Below the pieces are notes generated by a model. The model saw only the letters and a list, made by a program, of their open reading frames with translations. It was not told where the DNA came from and did not search any database. A stretch of DNA of 64,000 bases from Prevotella sp. (GTDB lineage: Bacteria; Bacteroidota; Bacteroidia; Bacteroidales; Bacteroidaceae): the NCBI GenBank assembly GCA_017428925.1, contig JAFRPY010000010.1:84939-148938 (forward strand), read 5' to 3'. A program made the position numbers and the translations under genes. Every line of letters begins with the position of its first letter. Position 1 is the first letter of the stretch. Positions 26,920-36,953 of this stretch are shown piece by piece.

Positions 26920-27143
26920 TGTTCAACACTGATTTCGTAGCCAGGCGCACGTTTCTGGCTCTTCCAAAAATCTGTGGTTTCAACGTAGCCTGGGGTCATG
27001 TCAATGTATGTAACGGGATAGCGGTAGCGGCCATTGGGCATGAGTATCTTCTCAACACGACGGATGAGAGGACGTCCATTGGTTGCGGTGATGGCTGTTT
27101 CGGTCACTTCTACTACTTTTCTTACGGTGTTTGCTTCCATCAT
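26916..27143 (-). CDS. Small protein of unknown function, first gene of the cassette
   Basis: 75 aa from the ATG at 27141-27143 (or 72-74 bp downstream variants; a Met-Met start). Reads EANTVRKVVEVTETAITATN, then GRPLIRRVEKILMPNGRYR and a C-terminal TDFWKSQKRAPGYEISVEQ. A longer frame upstream is excluded because a full promoter (27191-27222) lies inside it. Four-base overlap with the next gene argues for a coupled pair, as in toxin-antitoxin-like modules, but no family is recognised. Confidence 0.55.
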   Translation of the reverse strand: MMEANTVRKVVEVTETAITATNGRPLIRRVEKILMPNGRYRYPVTYIDMTPGYVETTDFWKSQKRAPGYEISVEQ

Positions 27144-27190
27144 TATCTTGTTGTTTACATTATTGAGCGTACAAAGACGCTCTCTGCCTG

Positions 27191-27222
27191 CAAAGATACG
27201 TATTATAAACGAAACGACAAAA
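27191..27222 (-). promoter_or_regulatory. Promoter of the small-protein cassette
   Basis: On the minus strand TTTTG (27218-27222), 19 bp, TATCTTTG (27191-27198): consensus match, about 48 bp before the chosen start. Confidence 0.65.
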
Positions 27223-27265
27223 GAAATGGCCGATTTTCTCATTTTTAAAAAGAAAGGAGATTGAT

Positions 27266-27394
27266 ATGCTGAATATAACCGATGTGTATTGTGTGAAGGA
27301 CTACGAGTTGCTGTTCCAACTTCAAGAAATCAGCAAAAACATTTGGAGGTATAAAAAATTATACTTATCTTTGCAACTAAACGGAGTACAATGA
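27266..27394 (+). CDS. Short ORF, possible truncated DUF2442-like remnant
   Basis: 42 codons, MLNITDVYCVKDYELLFQLQ and onward, preceded by a strong AAAGGAG 7 nt upstream. The start resembles the N-terminus of DUF2442 proteins, but the later half reads across the promoter of the SH3 gene and looks non-native. Immediately upstream the same strand carries coding-like codons ending TTKEMADFLIFKKKGD at 27264. Both look like leftovers of an older plus-strand gene pair. Low confidence. Confidence 0.3.
   Translation: MLNITDVYCVKDYELLFQLQEISKNIWRYKKLYLSLQLNGVQ
27342..27373 (+). promoter_or_regulatory. Promoter of the SH3-domain gene
   Basis: TTTG (27342-27345), 20 bp, TATCTTTG (27366-27373), 31 bp before the ATG at 27405. 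Confidence 0.7.
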
Positions 27395-27404
27395 TTATTA
27401 AAGT

Positions 27405-27923
27405 ATGAAAGTGATTAGGTTTGTATTTTTGTTGATGTTGGCCATGGTCGCTAATGTTGGCAATGCGCAGTCGTTGAGCGTTTATATTTCCGACAATGAC
27501 GGTGAGTTTACGAATGTGAGGAATGCCCCGAAGGGCAAGGTGGTGGCCAAGATTCCTACCAGCAAGATCGTGATATTGGATGTTACCTCTCCTCAAAACG
27601 GCTGGTGGCAGATTGACGGTGGAGAAGTGTACTATACGGGTGACGACGATGAGACCGTCAAATTGAAAGGTTCTTCCACGGGCTACTGGATTCATCATTC
27701 GGTGATTGGCTTGGGCACGCGCAATTACGGTGGCGAGACACTTCAGCTGCGCAAGTCGCCTGACAAGAAATCGGCAGTGGTTTTTTCGTTCAAAGAGGAA
27801 ATTCGTCTGATGCCGTTAGAAGTGAGGGGCGACTGGGTGAAGGTGAAGACTGGTGACGGTAAGCATACGGGATGGATAGAGGGCGAATGGCTCTGTGATA
27901 ATCCGCTGACGAATTGTTGCTGA
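27405..27923 (+). CDS. Secreted protein with bacterial SH3-like domains
   Basis: 172 aa. Signal peptide FVFLLMLAMVANVGNAQ. Residues about 22-75 have FTNVRNAPKGKVVAKIPTSK and NGWWQIDGGEVYY, the pattern of bacterial SH3 domains; residues about 115-160 repeat it with LQLRKSPDKKSAVVFSF and GDWVKVKTGDGKHTGWIEGE. Such domains often bind cell-wall peptides, so a periplasmic wall-related role is possible but not shown. Own promoter; no partner gene. Confidence 0.8.
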   Translation: MKVIRFVFLLMLAMVANVGNAQSLSVYISDNDGEFTNVRNAPKGKVVAKIPTSKIVILDVTSPQNGWWQIDGGEVYYTGDDDETVKLKGSSTGYWIHHSVIGLGTRNYGGETLQLRKSPDKKSAVVFSFKEEIRLMPLEVRGDWVKVKTGDGKHTGWIEGEWLCDNPLTNCC

Positions 27924-28197
27924 AAAAACCTTTTTCCTGATATCGTCCAAACTCGTTGGGCGGTGAGGGGGTATATTTGCATAAATTTTGAATTTTGAAT
28001 TTTGATGTATTCTCGCTTCGCTGCGAGTAAGAAGTGAGAAAGTACGCCAGTTGGCGAAACGTAAAGAAAATTCTGAATTTTGGTGCGCTGAGGGTTGCGC
28101 GAGAATCAGCAGACGGGATTTTGGCGGCAAATAGGCGAGTTTTGAGGCGTTTTTGCAACTTGTTGATAATGAAATCTTTAGCTGGGAGATTTTGTTT

Positions 28198-28351
28198 TTG
28201 GACTTTTTTTTTTAATTCCCCGAACTTTAAATGATAGGCTTTTGGACTTCAATTGACGCTCAGTTGGAGTCTGATTGCTCTTTATTCGGACTTTATTTGC
28301 TCATCATTTGGACTTTAAATGAACTGAAATTAGACTTTAATTCCCTATTTT
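28198..28351. repeat. Seven-unit 22-bp periodic array
   Basis: Unit starts at 28198, 28220, 28242, 28264, 28286, 28308 and 28330, exactly 22 bp apart. The first 13-14 positions follow TTGGACTTTAATTG with one to four changes; the last about 8 positions vary freely. The gap 27924-28705 also holds small hairpins (CGCCAGTTGGCG near 28048) and the palindromic element at 28492, and no convincing gene. Confidence 0.85.
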
Positions 28352-28491
28352 TTGCTGGGCGGATGATGCTTTTCCGCTTATTGAAGGCTAAAAAATCATT
28401 GGAAACATTCGTTCTTTTTGCTATTTTAATGGTAATTGTGGAGAAAGAAATGTAAAGTAAAATTCAATCAACCAACCTTGGCCCCTCAATC

Positions 28492-28620
28492 AACCACCCC
28501 TGACCTCTCCTTTCTAAGGAGGGGGAGGAAAACCACCCTATGTCCCTCCCGAGGGGAGGGATTATTATAACCTTTATTGGCATCTAAGACTCCCTCCCTT
28601 TGGGAGGTTGGGGTGGGCTT
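28492..28620. repeat. Compound palindromic element, three arms
   Basis: Arms at 28492-28528, 28529-28561 and 28587-28620, each with a CTCCC...GGGAG type hairpin; the outer ends are AACCACCCCT and GGGGTGGGCTT. It lies 86 bp before ruvA. Confidence 0.8.
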
Positions 28621-28705
28621 TCTTTTGTTTTTTTTAGCCAAATGCAATAAAAGGGCGAGGGGGTGCGTTAATTATGATGTATATATACAGATTTAGTTTA
28701 GGGAT

Positions 28706-29311
28706 ATGATAGAATATGTGAAGGGTGAAGTGACGGAACTCACCCCCGCTTATGCTGTAATCGAAGCTCATGGCGTGGGCTATGGATTGAATATTTCGCT
28801 CAACACTTACTCTGCCGTGCAGGGTAAGAAAGAGGTGCGGCTGTGGACGTATGAGGCCATCCGCGAAGATGCCTACGTGCTGTTCGGCTTTGCTACTCGT
28901 CAGGAGCGTGATATGTTCGTGCTGCTCATCACGGTGAGCGGAGTGGGGGCGGGGACCGCCCGTATGATTCTCTCGTCGTTGTCGGTGCAGGAACTCTGCG
29001 AGGTCATCACGACGGGAAACGAACGTGTGCTGAAAAGCGTGAAGGGCATCGGACTGCGCACGGCGCAGCGCATCATCGTGGATTTGAAGGACAAAATTGT
29101 ACAGAGCGGAATCGCTCAGGAACTGCCTGCCACGGCTGGCCGTTCGACACCATCGGTGAACAGCCAGGTGAAGGATGAGGCTGTGGGTGCGCTGACGATG
29201 CTGGGCTTCTCGCCGGCACCTTCAGCCAAGGTGGTGACGGCCATTCTGCAGAAAGACCCGTCGCTGCCTGTTGAGCAAGTGGTGAAACTGGCGTTGAAGC
29301 AGATAAAGTAG
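28706..29311 (+). CDS. ruvA: Holliday junction branch-migration subunit RuvA
   Basis: 201 aa, full length. Binds four-way DNA junctions as a tetramer and loads the RuvB motor. N-terminal OB domain [20 protein letters not shown] and [13 protein letters not shown], tandem helix-hairpin-helix motifs ([37 protein letters not shown]) and the C-terminal RuvB-binding domain ([14 protein letters not shown]) are all present. sprA starts 3 bp after its stop. Confidence 0.97.
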   Translation: MIEYVKGEVTELTPAYAVIEAHGVGYGLNISLNTYSAVQGKKEVRLWTYEAIREDAYVLFGFATRQERDMFVLLITVSGVGAGTARMILSSLSVQELCEVITTGNERVLKSVKGIGLRTAQRIIVDLKDKIVQSGIAQELPATAGRSTPSVNSQVKDEAVGALTMLGFSPAPSAKVVTAILQKDPSLPVEQVVKLALKQIK

Positions 29312-29314
29312 GAA

Positions 29315-32300
29315 ATGGGAAGACTGAAGCTGATAGTGATGGTGATGGCACTGGTGAGCATGAATATGCTTGCCTGGACAGCTGCGCCCTGGCTTCAGGA
29401 CGACCCCAGAAGAAACCGACAGCAGAGGACGACTATTCCGCAAGAAACGGAAGTCCCCCTAAATCCCCCCAAGGGGGGGACTTCTGGAAAGGAGAGGGGA
29501 GGGAAGAGGGATTCTACCCTCACGATGCTTCCCTCACTTCTAATCGAAGACGAGGAGATTCCTGACTCGCTGCTGCATCCGCGATGGAGGATTCAGCGCA
29601 CGCAACCTGTTACGGAGGAAGACTTGAAGCGCGATGCCACCGACCTGAGCATGCCCGAAAACATTGAGCAGAAGGTGGAGTATAACGATACGCTGGGAGG
29701 TTATTTGATTGGTTCGAAGATGGGCGGCCGCTATCTGGGTGCGCCCGTGCTGATGACGGCAGAGGAGTTCGGCGAATGGTGCAACAGACAATTGCGCCGC
29801 GATTTCTTCCGTAAGAAGAACGACGAGATTTACCAGGCCAAGGGTAAGGAGAAGTTCGACTTCACCGACATGCACTTTGATTTGGGACCTGCCGAGAAGA
29901 TATTCGGTCCGGGCGGTGTGCGCGTGAAAACGCAGGGAACGGCTGAGCTGAAGCTGGGTGCCACGATGAAGAATGTGGACAATCCGTCGCTGCCCATCCG
30001 CAACCGCAAGACCACAACGATGAACTTCGACGAGAAGATTAACCTGAGCGTCAACGGAAAAGTGGGCGACAAGGTGAACATGAACCTGAACTACAACACC
30101 GATGCCACATTTGACTACGACGCCCAGAACATGAAACTGAAATACGACGGCAAGGAAGACGAAATCATCAAACTGGTGGAAGGCGGTAACGTGACGTTCC
30201 CATCCAATTCTTCGCTGATAAGGGGAGCTTCGAGTCTGTTTGGTATCCGCACCGACTTGCAGTTCGGAAAGCTGAAGCTGCAGACGGTGGTTTCGCAGAA
30301 GAAATCATCGTCGAAGAGCGTTTCGGGAAAGGGTGGCACGCAGATGACTCCCTTCGAGATGGATGTGTCGGAATACGAAGAGAACCGCCACTTCTTCCTC
30401 TCAAAATTCTTCCGCGAGAAATACAATGCCGCGATGAAAAAACTGCCCAACGTGGTGACGGGCATTACCATCAACCGCGTGGAGGTGTGGGTGACCAACA
30501 AGACGGGAAACACATCGAACACCCGACACATCGTGGCGCTTAACGACCTTGGCGACGGACCATCGGATGCCATTCCTGCTGCCAACAATGCCAGTTCGCT
30601 TTATTCGCTGCTGACCACCACATACGCCGATGCCCGAAACATTGATCAGACCACCACGGTGCTCGACGGGCACGACGGACTCGAAGGCGGCTTCTCGTAT
30701 GAGAAGATGGAGAGCGTAAGGCTGCTCAGCTCGTCGGAGTACACGGTGAACAAGGCGATGGGCTATATCTCGCTGAAAACGGCCTTGCAGACCGACCAGG
30801 TGCTGGCCGTGGCCTACGAATATACATACAACGGACAGGTTTATCAGGTGGGTGAGTTTGCTGCCGATGTTACGGGCGACACATCGAGTGCGCTTTACGT
30901 GAAGTCATTGAAAAACACCAGCCAGACACCCTCGATGTCGAACTGGAAGCTGATGATGCGCAATGTGTACTATCTGGCCTCTTCCGTAGAAAAGGAAAAG
31001 TTCCGCCTCGACGTGAAGTTCCAGAGCGATACGGCGGGCGTGTATCTTTCGTATATCCCCGAAAAACAGGTGAAGGACATGACGCTGATAAAGCTGTTGG
31101 GAGCCGACCGTCTGGACAATAACGACAAGGCCCATCCCAATGGCTATTTCGACTATGTGAATGGCTATACGGTGTCAAACGGCCGCGTGTTCTTCCCCTC
31201 GGTTGAGCCGTTCGGAAAAGACCTTTGCAACACTTTGGAAAGGTATGGCGTGGAAAAGTCGGTGGCCGAAAAATATGCCTTCACCGAACTTTACGACACC
31301 ACGAAGGTGGCCGCCAAGCAGGTTGCCGAGAAAGACAAGTATCTGCTGAAGGGACAGTTCCGCGGCACGAGGGCAAAGGTGTATTCGCTGGGTGCCTATA
31401 ATGTGCCGCAAGGTTCGGTGGTGGTGAGGGCCAACGGACAGGAACTGACCGAAGGCGTTGACTATAGCGTGAACTACAGTGCCGGCGAGGTGACAATTCT
31501 GAATCAGAGCCTGCTCGATTCCGATGCACAGATTACGGCATCATACGAGTCGAACACCGACTATGGACAAATGCGCAAGACCATGCTCGGCATGAACTGG
31601 GAATACGATTTCTCGAAGAACTTCCAGTTGAGCGGAACGATTCAGCATCTCTCGGAACAGTCGCTGACCACGAAGGTGGCCATGGGTTCGGAACCGCTGA
31701 ACAACACCCTGTGGGGAGTGAACATGAACTGGAAGAAGGAAAGCCAGTGGCTGACGAATGTACTCGACAAACTTCCCGGCCTGCATCTTACCCAGCCATC
31801 GCAAATTACCTTCACCGGGGAGTTTGCCCAGCTCATTGCCGGACAGCCCAGCGGCACTCAGGACAATGCCTCATACGTGGATGACTTCGAGAATACCGCC
31901 AACGCCATCGACGTGTCGGCACCCACATCGTGGATTATTTCCAGTGTGCCGTCGCCGATGCAGTACAGCTCTGACAAGACTTCGGTGAAGAGCGGCTACG
32001 ATCGTGCACTGTTGGCATGGTACAATATCGACCCGCTGTTTACCCGCCAGAGTTCGTCGCTCACTCCAGGCCACATCCGCAGCGACCTCGAACAGCTCTC
32101 CAACCATTATGTGCGCGAGGTTTATGTGCGCGAGCTTTTCCCTAACCGCGACCAGAGCACCTACAGCGGTGCCACGTCGCCGCAGCCCATTCTGAACCTT
32201 GCCTATTATCCGCAGGAGCGCGGTCCCTACAACCTGGATACCAACCTGAATCCCGACGGAACGCTGCCAAATCCGTCGAAGCGATGGGGTGGTATGATGC

Positions 32301-35300
32301 GCAAACTGGACACCAACGATTTCGAGACGGCTAACGTAGAATATATTGAGTTCTGGCTGATGGACCCATTCGCCTATACTGGCGACGACCGCAGCTATGG
32401 CGGCGAACTGTATATCGACCTTGGAGAAGTGAGCGAGGACGTGCTCCACGATGGCAAGAAGTTCGACGAGAGCAGCATTTCCGTCGACGGCACCAACAAG
32501 TACACCACCACGCAATGGGGAAAAATTTCCACCTCGTCGATAGAGACATACGCTTTTGCCACTACTACCGGAAGCCGTGCCTTGCAGGATGTGGGATTCA
32601 ACGGTTTGAACGACGAGGAAGAACGGAGTTTTGGCGACTATCAGGCTTTCTTGCAGGCCATACGTCCAGTGGTGAGCGACTCGGCATATCAGGCCATTGC
32701 CGCCGACCCTGCAAACGACAACTACCACTATTTCCGCGGCAGCGACTACGACCAGCAGGAGGCAAGCATTCTCGACCGCTACAAGCGCATCAACATGCCA
32801 CAGGGAAACTCTCCCGACAGCGAGACGCGTACAGAGGGCTACGACACTTCTTACAAAACGACGCCCGACGTGGAAGACATCAATCTGGACCACACGCTGA
32901 ACGAGTATGAGAAGTATTTCCACTACCATGTGAGCCTGCATCCGGGCGACACCATCCTGGGACAAAACCATATCGTCGACAAGCGCATCGCCCGTCCCAT
33001 CCTGCGCAATGGCAAGCAGGGCTACGTTACCTGGTATCTGTATCGCATTCCACTCGACAAATGGGAAGATAAGTATGGTTCTATCAGCGACTTCTCGAGT
33101 ATTCGTTTCATGCGAATGTACCTGACGGGATTCGAAAAGCCCGTCGTGCTCCGTTTTGGTACTCTCGACCTCGTTCGCGGCGAGTGGCGTGTATATGAAC
33201 AGCCGCTCAACACCGGTGCATCCACGGGTGGCGAGATGGCGGTGAGTGCCGTCAACATCGAGGAGAACAACGACAAGACTCCCGTCAACTACGTTTTGCC
33301 TCCGGGCATCCGCCGCGAGCAGGATCCCACGCAGCCACAGCTCGTGGAGAGCAACGAGCAGGCATTGTCGATGCAGGTGACGAACATGGGCAATGGCGAG
33401 TCGAAAGCCGTATATAAAAGTGTTTCGCTCGACATGCGACAGTACAAGCGCCTGCAGATGTTTGTCCATGCCAATGCCACAGAGCAGAACGTCACGAACC
33501 TGAAGGACAAGGAGCTGGCCGTCTTCGTGCGTCTGGGTAGCGACTACAAGAACAACTACTACGAGTATCTTATCCCGCTCGACCTTACGCCCGCCGGACG
33601 CTACGACCGCTATTCATCCGATGACTGCCGTGCGGTGTGGCCAGAGAACAATATGCTCGATGTGCCGCTCGACATTTTCACCTCGGTGAAGAAAGCCCGC
33701 AACAAGGCCAAGGCCGAGAATCCCTCGCTTTATGGCTACCATATCCCATATTCCTACACAGACCCCAACCGTCCGAACAACACCGTCACCGTGGTGGGTA
33801 ACCCGACGCTGGGCGACGTGAAGACGATGATGGTGGGTGTGCGCAACCTCTCGGCCCAGCCGAAGTCTGGCGAGGTGTGGGTGAATGAGCTTCGTCTGCA
33901 GGAATACAACAACACTGGCGGATGGGCTGCACAGGGTGCCGTCAACGTACAGCTTTCCGATTTGGGAACGGTCAATATGAGCGGTAAGTATATGAGTGAG
34001 GGATTTGGCGGACTCGAAGAGGGCGTGGCACAGCGTTCCACCGAGAACTACGGCTCGTATAGCCTGACCACCAACCTTGAGCTGGGCAAGTTCTTCCCCG
34101 ACAAGGCCAAGGTCAGCGCTCCCCTCTATTATTCGGTGACGAAGGAACGCTCATCACCCAAGTATAACCCTCTTGATACCGACATGAAGCTCGATGATGC
34201 GCTCGAGTCGGTGGATTCCCACGAAAAGGACTCATTGGAGAATATCGCGGTGACCAAGACAACGCGCACCAATTTCTCGCTGTCCAACATGCGTGTGGGC
34301 ATTGCTACCAAGCGCCATCCCATGCCCTACGACCCCGCCAACCTCTCCTTCTCCTACAGTCACTCGCATAGCCACACACAGGGCGAGACCACCGTCTACG
34401 AGAACGAAGACCAGTGGCGCGGTGCGCTCAACTACAGCTATACACCCGTCTACAAGGCGTGGGAACCCTTCAAGAAGCCTTTTGCCAAGAAAAAGTCGAA
34501 ATGGCTGGATATACTGAAGCGTTTCGGACTCAACTGGCTGCCGCAGAACATCTCCTTCAATACCGAGATGACGCGCCACTATCGCGAGTTGCAGGAGCGT
34601 GACATGGAGCAGCTGAGCGACTCACAGCTTCCGCTCGTCTTCTCCGAGCAGTTCCTTTGGAACCGCGACTTCTCCATCAGGTGGGACCTCACGAAGAATC
34701 TCCACATGAACTTCCAGAGTGCCACCCATGCCCAGATAGAAGAGCCCTACACCGTCATCAACAAAGACCTGTATCCCACGCAGTATGAAGCATGGAAAGA
34801 CTCCGTATGGACCAGCATCAAACAGCTGGGGACGCCACTTGACTATCAGCAGAACTTTACGGCCAGCTACCAGCTGCCGCTGAACCTCATACCCATTTTC
34901 GACTGGGTGAATGCCAATGCCTCGTATAACGCTACCTACCGGTGGATGCGCGGAACCTCCGACGAAGACGGTACTTCTTACGGCAATACCATCTCGAACA
35001 CCCGTCAGATAACCATCGACGGCACTTTCAGTATGGAGAAGCTCTACAACCAAATCCCCTTCCTGAAAAAGACAAACGAGAGGTTCAACAAGACCGCAAA
35101 GAAGACTTCGAATACAAGGACGAAGGCCAAGACGTCGGATAAAGACAAGAAAGACGACAAAGACCAGAAGAAGGACGAGAAGGCCCTGCCCAAAAACAAG
35201 CGGGCGTTTGAGAAAGAAATCACACTGCTCCCCGACACCACCATTACCGTCGACCACGGAAAGAAAAGCAAACGGCTCATCGTCTCGGCAAAGACCAAGG

Positions 35301-36916
35301 ATGGCAAGGCTTTCCGCGTAAAATACAAGGTGGTAGACCAAAACAAGATAAAGATAACCACGAAGGTGGATTCACAGACGGTGTTGAAAATCGCCGTCGC
35401 TGCCAAGGAGAGCAACGAAAACAAGTCGTGGTACAAGACCGCGCAGGTGCTCGCACGCGGTCTGATGATGGTGCGCAACGTGTCGTTCAACTATCGCGAC
35501 CAGTACTCTATGGCACTTCCCGGATTCCTTCCCATGATAGGCGATGCCTTCGGACAACGCCGTGGCGACCTGATGTCGCCGGGCCTCGATTTTGCCTTCG
35601 GCTTGGTAGGCGACGGCTATATCAACAAAGCCGCCGAGAACAACTGGCTGCTGATGTCAGACAACATTGCCACTCCTGCCACCACCAATTCCACGAGAGA
35701 CCTTCAGCTGAAGATGACGCTTGAGCCCGTGAGAGACCTGAAAATCGACCTCAATGCCTCACACACCCAGACAAAGGCCCGCAGCATACAGTATATGTAC
35801 AGCGGCATGCCCGCCATCCAGAGCGGAACCTTCTCGATGACCACCCTTTCACTTGGCTCTGCACTTGAAGGCATCGGCGACGCCAATTCAGGCTACCACA
35901 GCAGTACTTTCGACAAATTCTGCAACTCGATAGAAGGATTCCGCGAACGTGTGCAGTCACGCTACGAGGGCACCACATATCCCGCATCCTCATCTTGGCC
36001 GGGACTCTCCGGGAAAACCTACGATGCCGCCAACGGCGCGGTGCTTCCCTATAGCGGTGACGTGCTCATCCCTGCATTCCTCAATGCCTATACGGCAGGC
36101 AATTCCGGTCTCGACATTTTCCCCACCATTGCCCACATGTTGCCCAACTGGAGCATCCGCTACAGCGGCCTTGGGCAACTCCCGTGGTTCAGCCAGCGTT
36201 TCAAGAGCGTCAACATCAACCACGCCTACAAGAGCATCTATGCCGTGGGTGCCTATACCACCTACAGCACCTTCATGGAGTATATGAACGGGCTGGGATT
36301 CGTCAGCGACGTCACTACAGGCAACCCCGTTCCCTCGTCGATGTACAGCGTCTCTACCGTGAGTATCAACGAGGCCTTCTCACCGCTGCTGGGCATCGAC
36401 CTCACGTTCCTCAACAACCTCACCTGCAAGTTCGAGTACCGCACCACGCGCGTTATCACCCTCTCCATGACCTCCGTGCAAATCAACGAGGCACTTTCGA
36501 AAGACTGGGTAGTGGGCATGGGCTACAAGATCAGCAACTTCAACCTCTTCGGGCTTGGCGGTTCATCTTCACGCAAAGTGAAAGGAAAAAACAGCAAGAA
36601 AAACCAGGAAAACGAGAATAAGCAAAGCACCACGACGAAGAAGGGTGGGGTGAACCACGACCTGAACCTCCGCCTCGACTTCAGTTTCCGCAACCAGGCC
36701 TCCATTAGCCGTGACATTGCCACCATGACAAGTGCTGCCTCCAGCGGAAACAAGGCCATCAAACTGGCCTTCAATGCCGACTACAGTCTCTCGCGGATGC
36801 TCACCATGAGTTTCTACTACGACCAGCAGACCAACACCCCACTGCTCTCGTCGTCGAGCTATCCTACCACCACGCGCGACTTCGGCCTCTCACTGAAGTT
36901 CTCGCTGACCAGATGA
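29315..36916 (+). CDS. sprA: SprA, outer-membrane translocon of type IX secretion
   Basis: 2533 aa, in the usual range. SprA forms the giant beta-barrel through which type IX cargo crosses the outer membrane; also needed for gliding. A signal-like segment lies at residues about 5-25. Typical stretches: NLSVNGKVGDKVNMNLNYNT, EGGNVTFPSNSSLIRGASSL, PLNNTLWGVNMNWKKESQW, FEYRTTRVITLSM and a C-terminal strand ending in FGLSLKFSLTR. A Lys-rich insert sits near residues 1920-1960. Residues about 46-57 are encoded by a palindromic repeat. The presence of sprA fits the type IX-type cargo at 23.3 kb. Confidence 0.96.
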   Translation: MGRLKLIVMVMALVSMNMLAWTAAPWLQDDPRRNRQQRTTIPQETEVPLNPPKGGTSGKERGGKRDSTLTMLPSLLIEDEEIPDSLLHPRWRIQRTQPVTEEDLKRDATDLSMPENIEQKVEYNDTLGGYLIGSKMGGRYLGAPVLMTAEEFGEWCNRQLRRDFFRKKNDEIYQAKGKEKFDFTDMHFDLGPAEKIFGPGGVRVKTQGTAELKLGATMKNVDNPSLPIRNRKTTTMNFDEKINLSVNGKVGDKVNMNLNYNTDATFDYDAQNMKLKYDGKEDEIIKLVEGGNVTFPSNSSLIRGASSLFGIRTDLQFGKLKLQTVVSQKKSSSKSVSGKGGTQMTPFEMDVSEYEENRHFFLSKFFREKYNAAMKKLPNVVTGITINRVEVWVTNKTGNTSNTRHIVALNDLGDGPSDAIPAANNASSLYSLLTTTYADARNIDQTTTVLDGHDGLEGGFSYEKMESVRLLSSSEYTVNKAMGYISLKTALQTDQVLAVAYEYTYNGQVYQVGEFAADVTGDTSSALYVKSLKNTSQTPSMSNWKLMMRNVYYLASSVEKEKFRLDVKFQSDTAGVYLSYIPEKQVKDMTLIKLLGADRLDNNDKAHPNGYFDYVNGYTVSNGRVFFPSVEPFGKDLCNTLERYGVEKSVAEKYAFTELYDTTKVAAKQVAEKDKYLLKGQFRGTRAKVYSLGAYNVPQGSVVVRANGQELTEGVDYSVNYSAGEVTILNQSLLDSDAQITASYESNTDYGQMRKTMLGMNWEYDFSKNFQLSGTIQHLSEQSLTTKVAMGSEPLNNTLWGVNMNWKKESQWLTNVLDKLPGLHLTQPSQITFTGEFAQLIAGQPSGTQDNASYVDDFENTANAIDVSAPTSWIISSVPSPMQYSSDKTSVKSGYDRALLAWYNIDPLFTRQSSSLTPGHIRSDLEQLSNHYVREVYVRELFPNRDQSTYSGATSPQPILNLAYYPQERGPYNLDTNLNPDGTLPNPSKRWGGMMRKLDTNDFETANVEYIEFWLMDPFAYTGDDRSYGGELYIDLGEVSEDVLHDGKKFDESSISVDGTNKYTTTQWGKISTSSIETYAFATTTGSRALQDVGFNGLNDEEERSFGDYQAFLQAIRPVVSDSAYQAIAADPANDNYHYFRGSDYDQQEASILDRYKRINMPQGNSPDSETRTEGYDTSYKTTPDVEDINLDHTLNEYEKYFHYHVSLHPGDTILGQNHIVDKRIARPILRNGKQGYVTWYLYRIPLDKWEDKYGSISDFSSIRFMRMYLTGFEKPVVLRFGTLDLVRGEWRVYEQPLNTGASTGGEMAVSAVNIEENNDKTPVNYVLPPGIRREQDPTQPQLVESNEQALSMQVTNMGNGESKAVYKSVSLDMRQYKRLQMFVHANATEQNVTNLKDKELAVFVRLGSDYKNNYYEYLIPLDLTPAGRYDRYSSDDCRAVWPENNMLDVPLDIFTSVKKARNKAKAENPSLYGYHIPYSYTDPNRPNNTVTVVGNPTLGDVKTMMVGVRNLSAQPKSGEVWVNELRLQEYNNTGGWAAQGAVNVQLSDLGTVNMSGKYMSEGFGGLEEGVAQRSTENYGSYSLTTNLELGKFFPDKAKVSAPLYYSVTKERSSPKYNPLDTDMKLDDALESVDSHEKDSLENIAVTKTTRTNFSLSNMRVGIATKRHPMPYDPANLSFSYSHSHSHTQGETTVYENEDQWRGALNYSYTPVYKAWEPFKKPFAKKKSKWLDILKRFGLNWLPQNISFNTEMTRHYRELQERDMEQLSDSQLPLVFSEQFLWNRDFSIRWDLTKNLHMNFQSATHAQIEEPYTVINKDLYPTQYEAWKDSVWTSIKQLGTPLDYQQNFTASYQLPLNLIPIFDWVNANASYNATYRWMRGTSDEDGTSYGNTISNTRQITIDGTFSMEKLYNQIPFLKKTNERFNKTAKKTSNTRTKAKTSDKDKKDDKDQKKDEKALPKNKRAFEKEITLLPDTTITVDHGKKSKRLIVSAKTKDGKAFRVKYKVVDQNKIKITTKVDSQTVLKIAVAAKESNENKSWYKTAQVLARGLMMVRNVSFNYRDQYSMALPGFLPMIGDAFGQRRGDLMSPGLDFAFGLVGDGYINKAAENNWLLMSDNIATPATTNSTRDLQLKMTLEPVRDLKIDLNASHTQTKARSIQYMYSGMPAIQSGTFSMTTLSLGSALEGIGDANSGYHSSTFDKFCNSIEGFRERVQSRYEGTTYPASSSWPGLSGKTYDAANGAVLPYSGDVLIPAFLNAYTAGNSGLDIFPTIAHMLPNWSIRYSGLGQLPWFSQRFKSVNINHAYKSIYAVGAYTTYSTFMEYMNGLGFVSDVTTGNPVPSSMYSVSTVSINEAFSPLLGIDLTFLNNLTCKFEYRTTRVITLSMTSVQINEALSKDWVVGMGYKISNFNLFGLGGSSSRKVKGKNSKKNQENENKQSTTTKKGGVNHDLNLRLDFSFRNQASISRDIATMTSAASSGNKAIKLAFNADYSLSRMLTMSFYYDQQTNTPLLSSSSYPTTTRDFGLSLKFSLTR
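29452..29485. repeat. Palindromic arm inside sprA
   Basis: AGTCCCCCTAAATCCCCCC pairs with GGGGGGACTTCT. It is read in frame as VPLNPPKGGTSG just after the export signal. Confidence 0.7.
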
Positions 36917-36953
36917 CCAGACAACTATTTATTCATCCTAAACATTATAGCTT

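Noticed and set aside
28198-28351. 22-bp periodic array as a CRISPR array
   Set aside because: Core repeats are only 11-14 bp with 8-11 bp variable parts, cores are degenerate, and no cas genes are present.
28231-28455. 74-codon plus-strand ORF after the SH3 gene
   Set aside because: It is made largely of the 22-bp repeat units.
31871-33469. 532-codon minus-strand ORF opposite sprA
   Set aside because: Antisense shadow of a conserved gene; no domain and no start signals.
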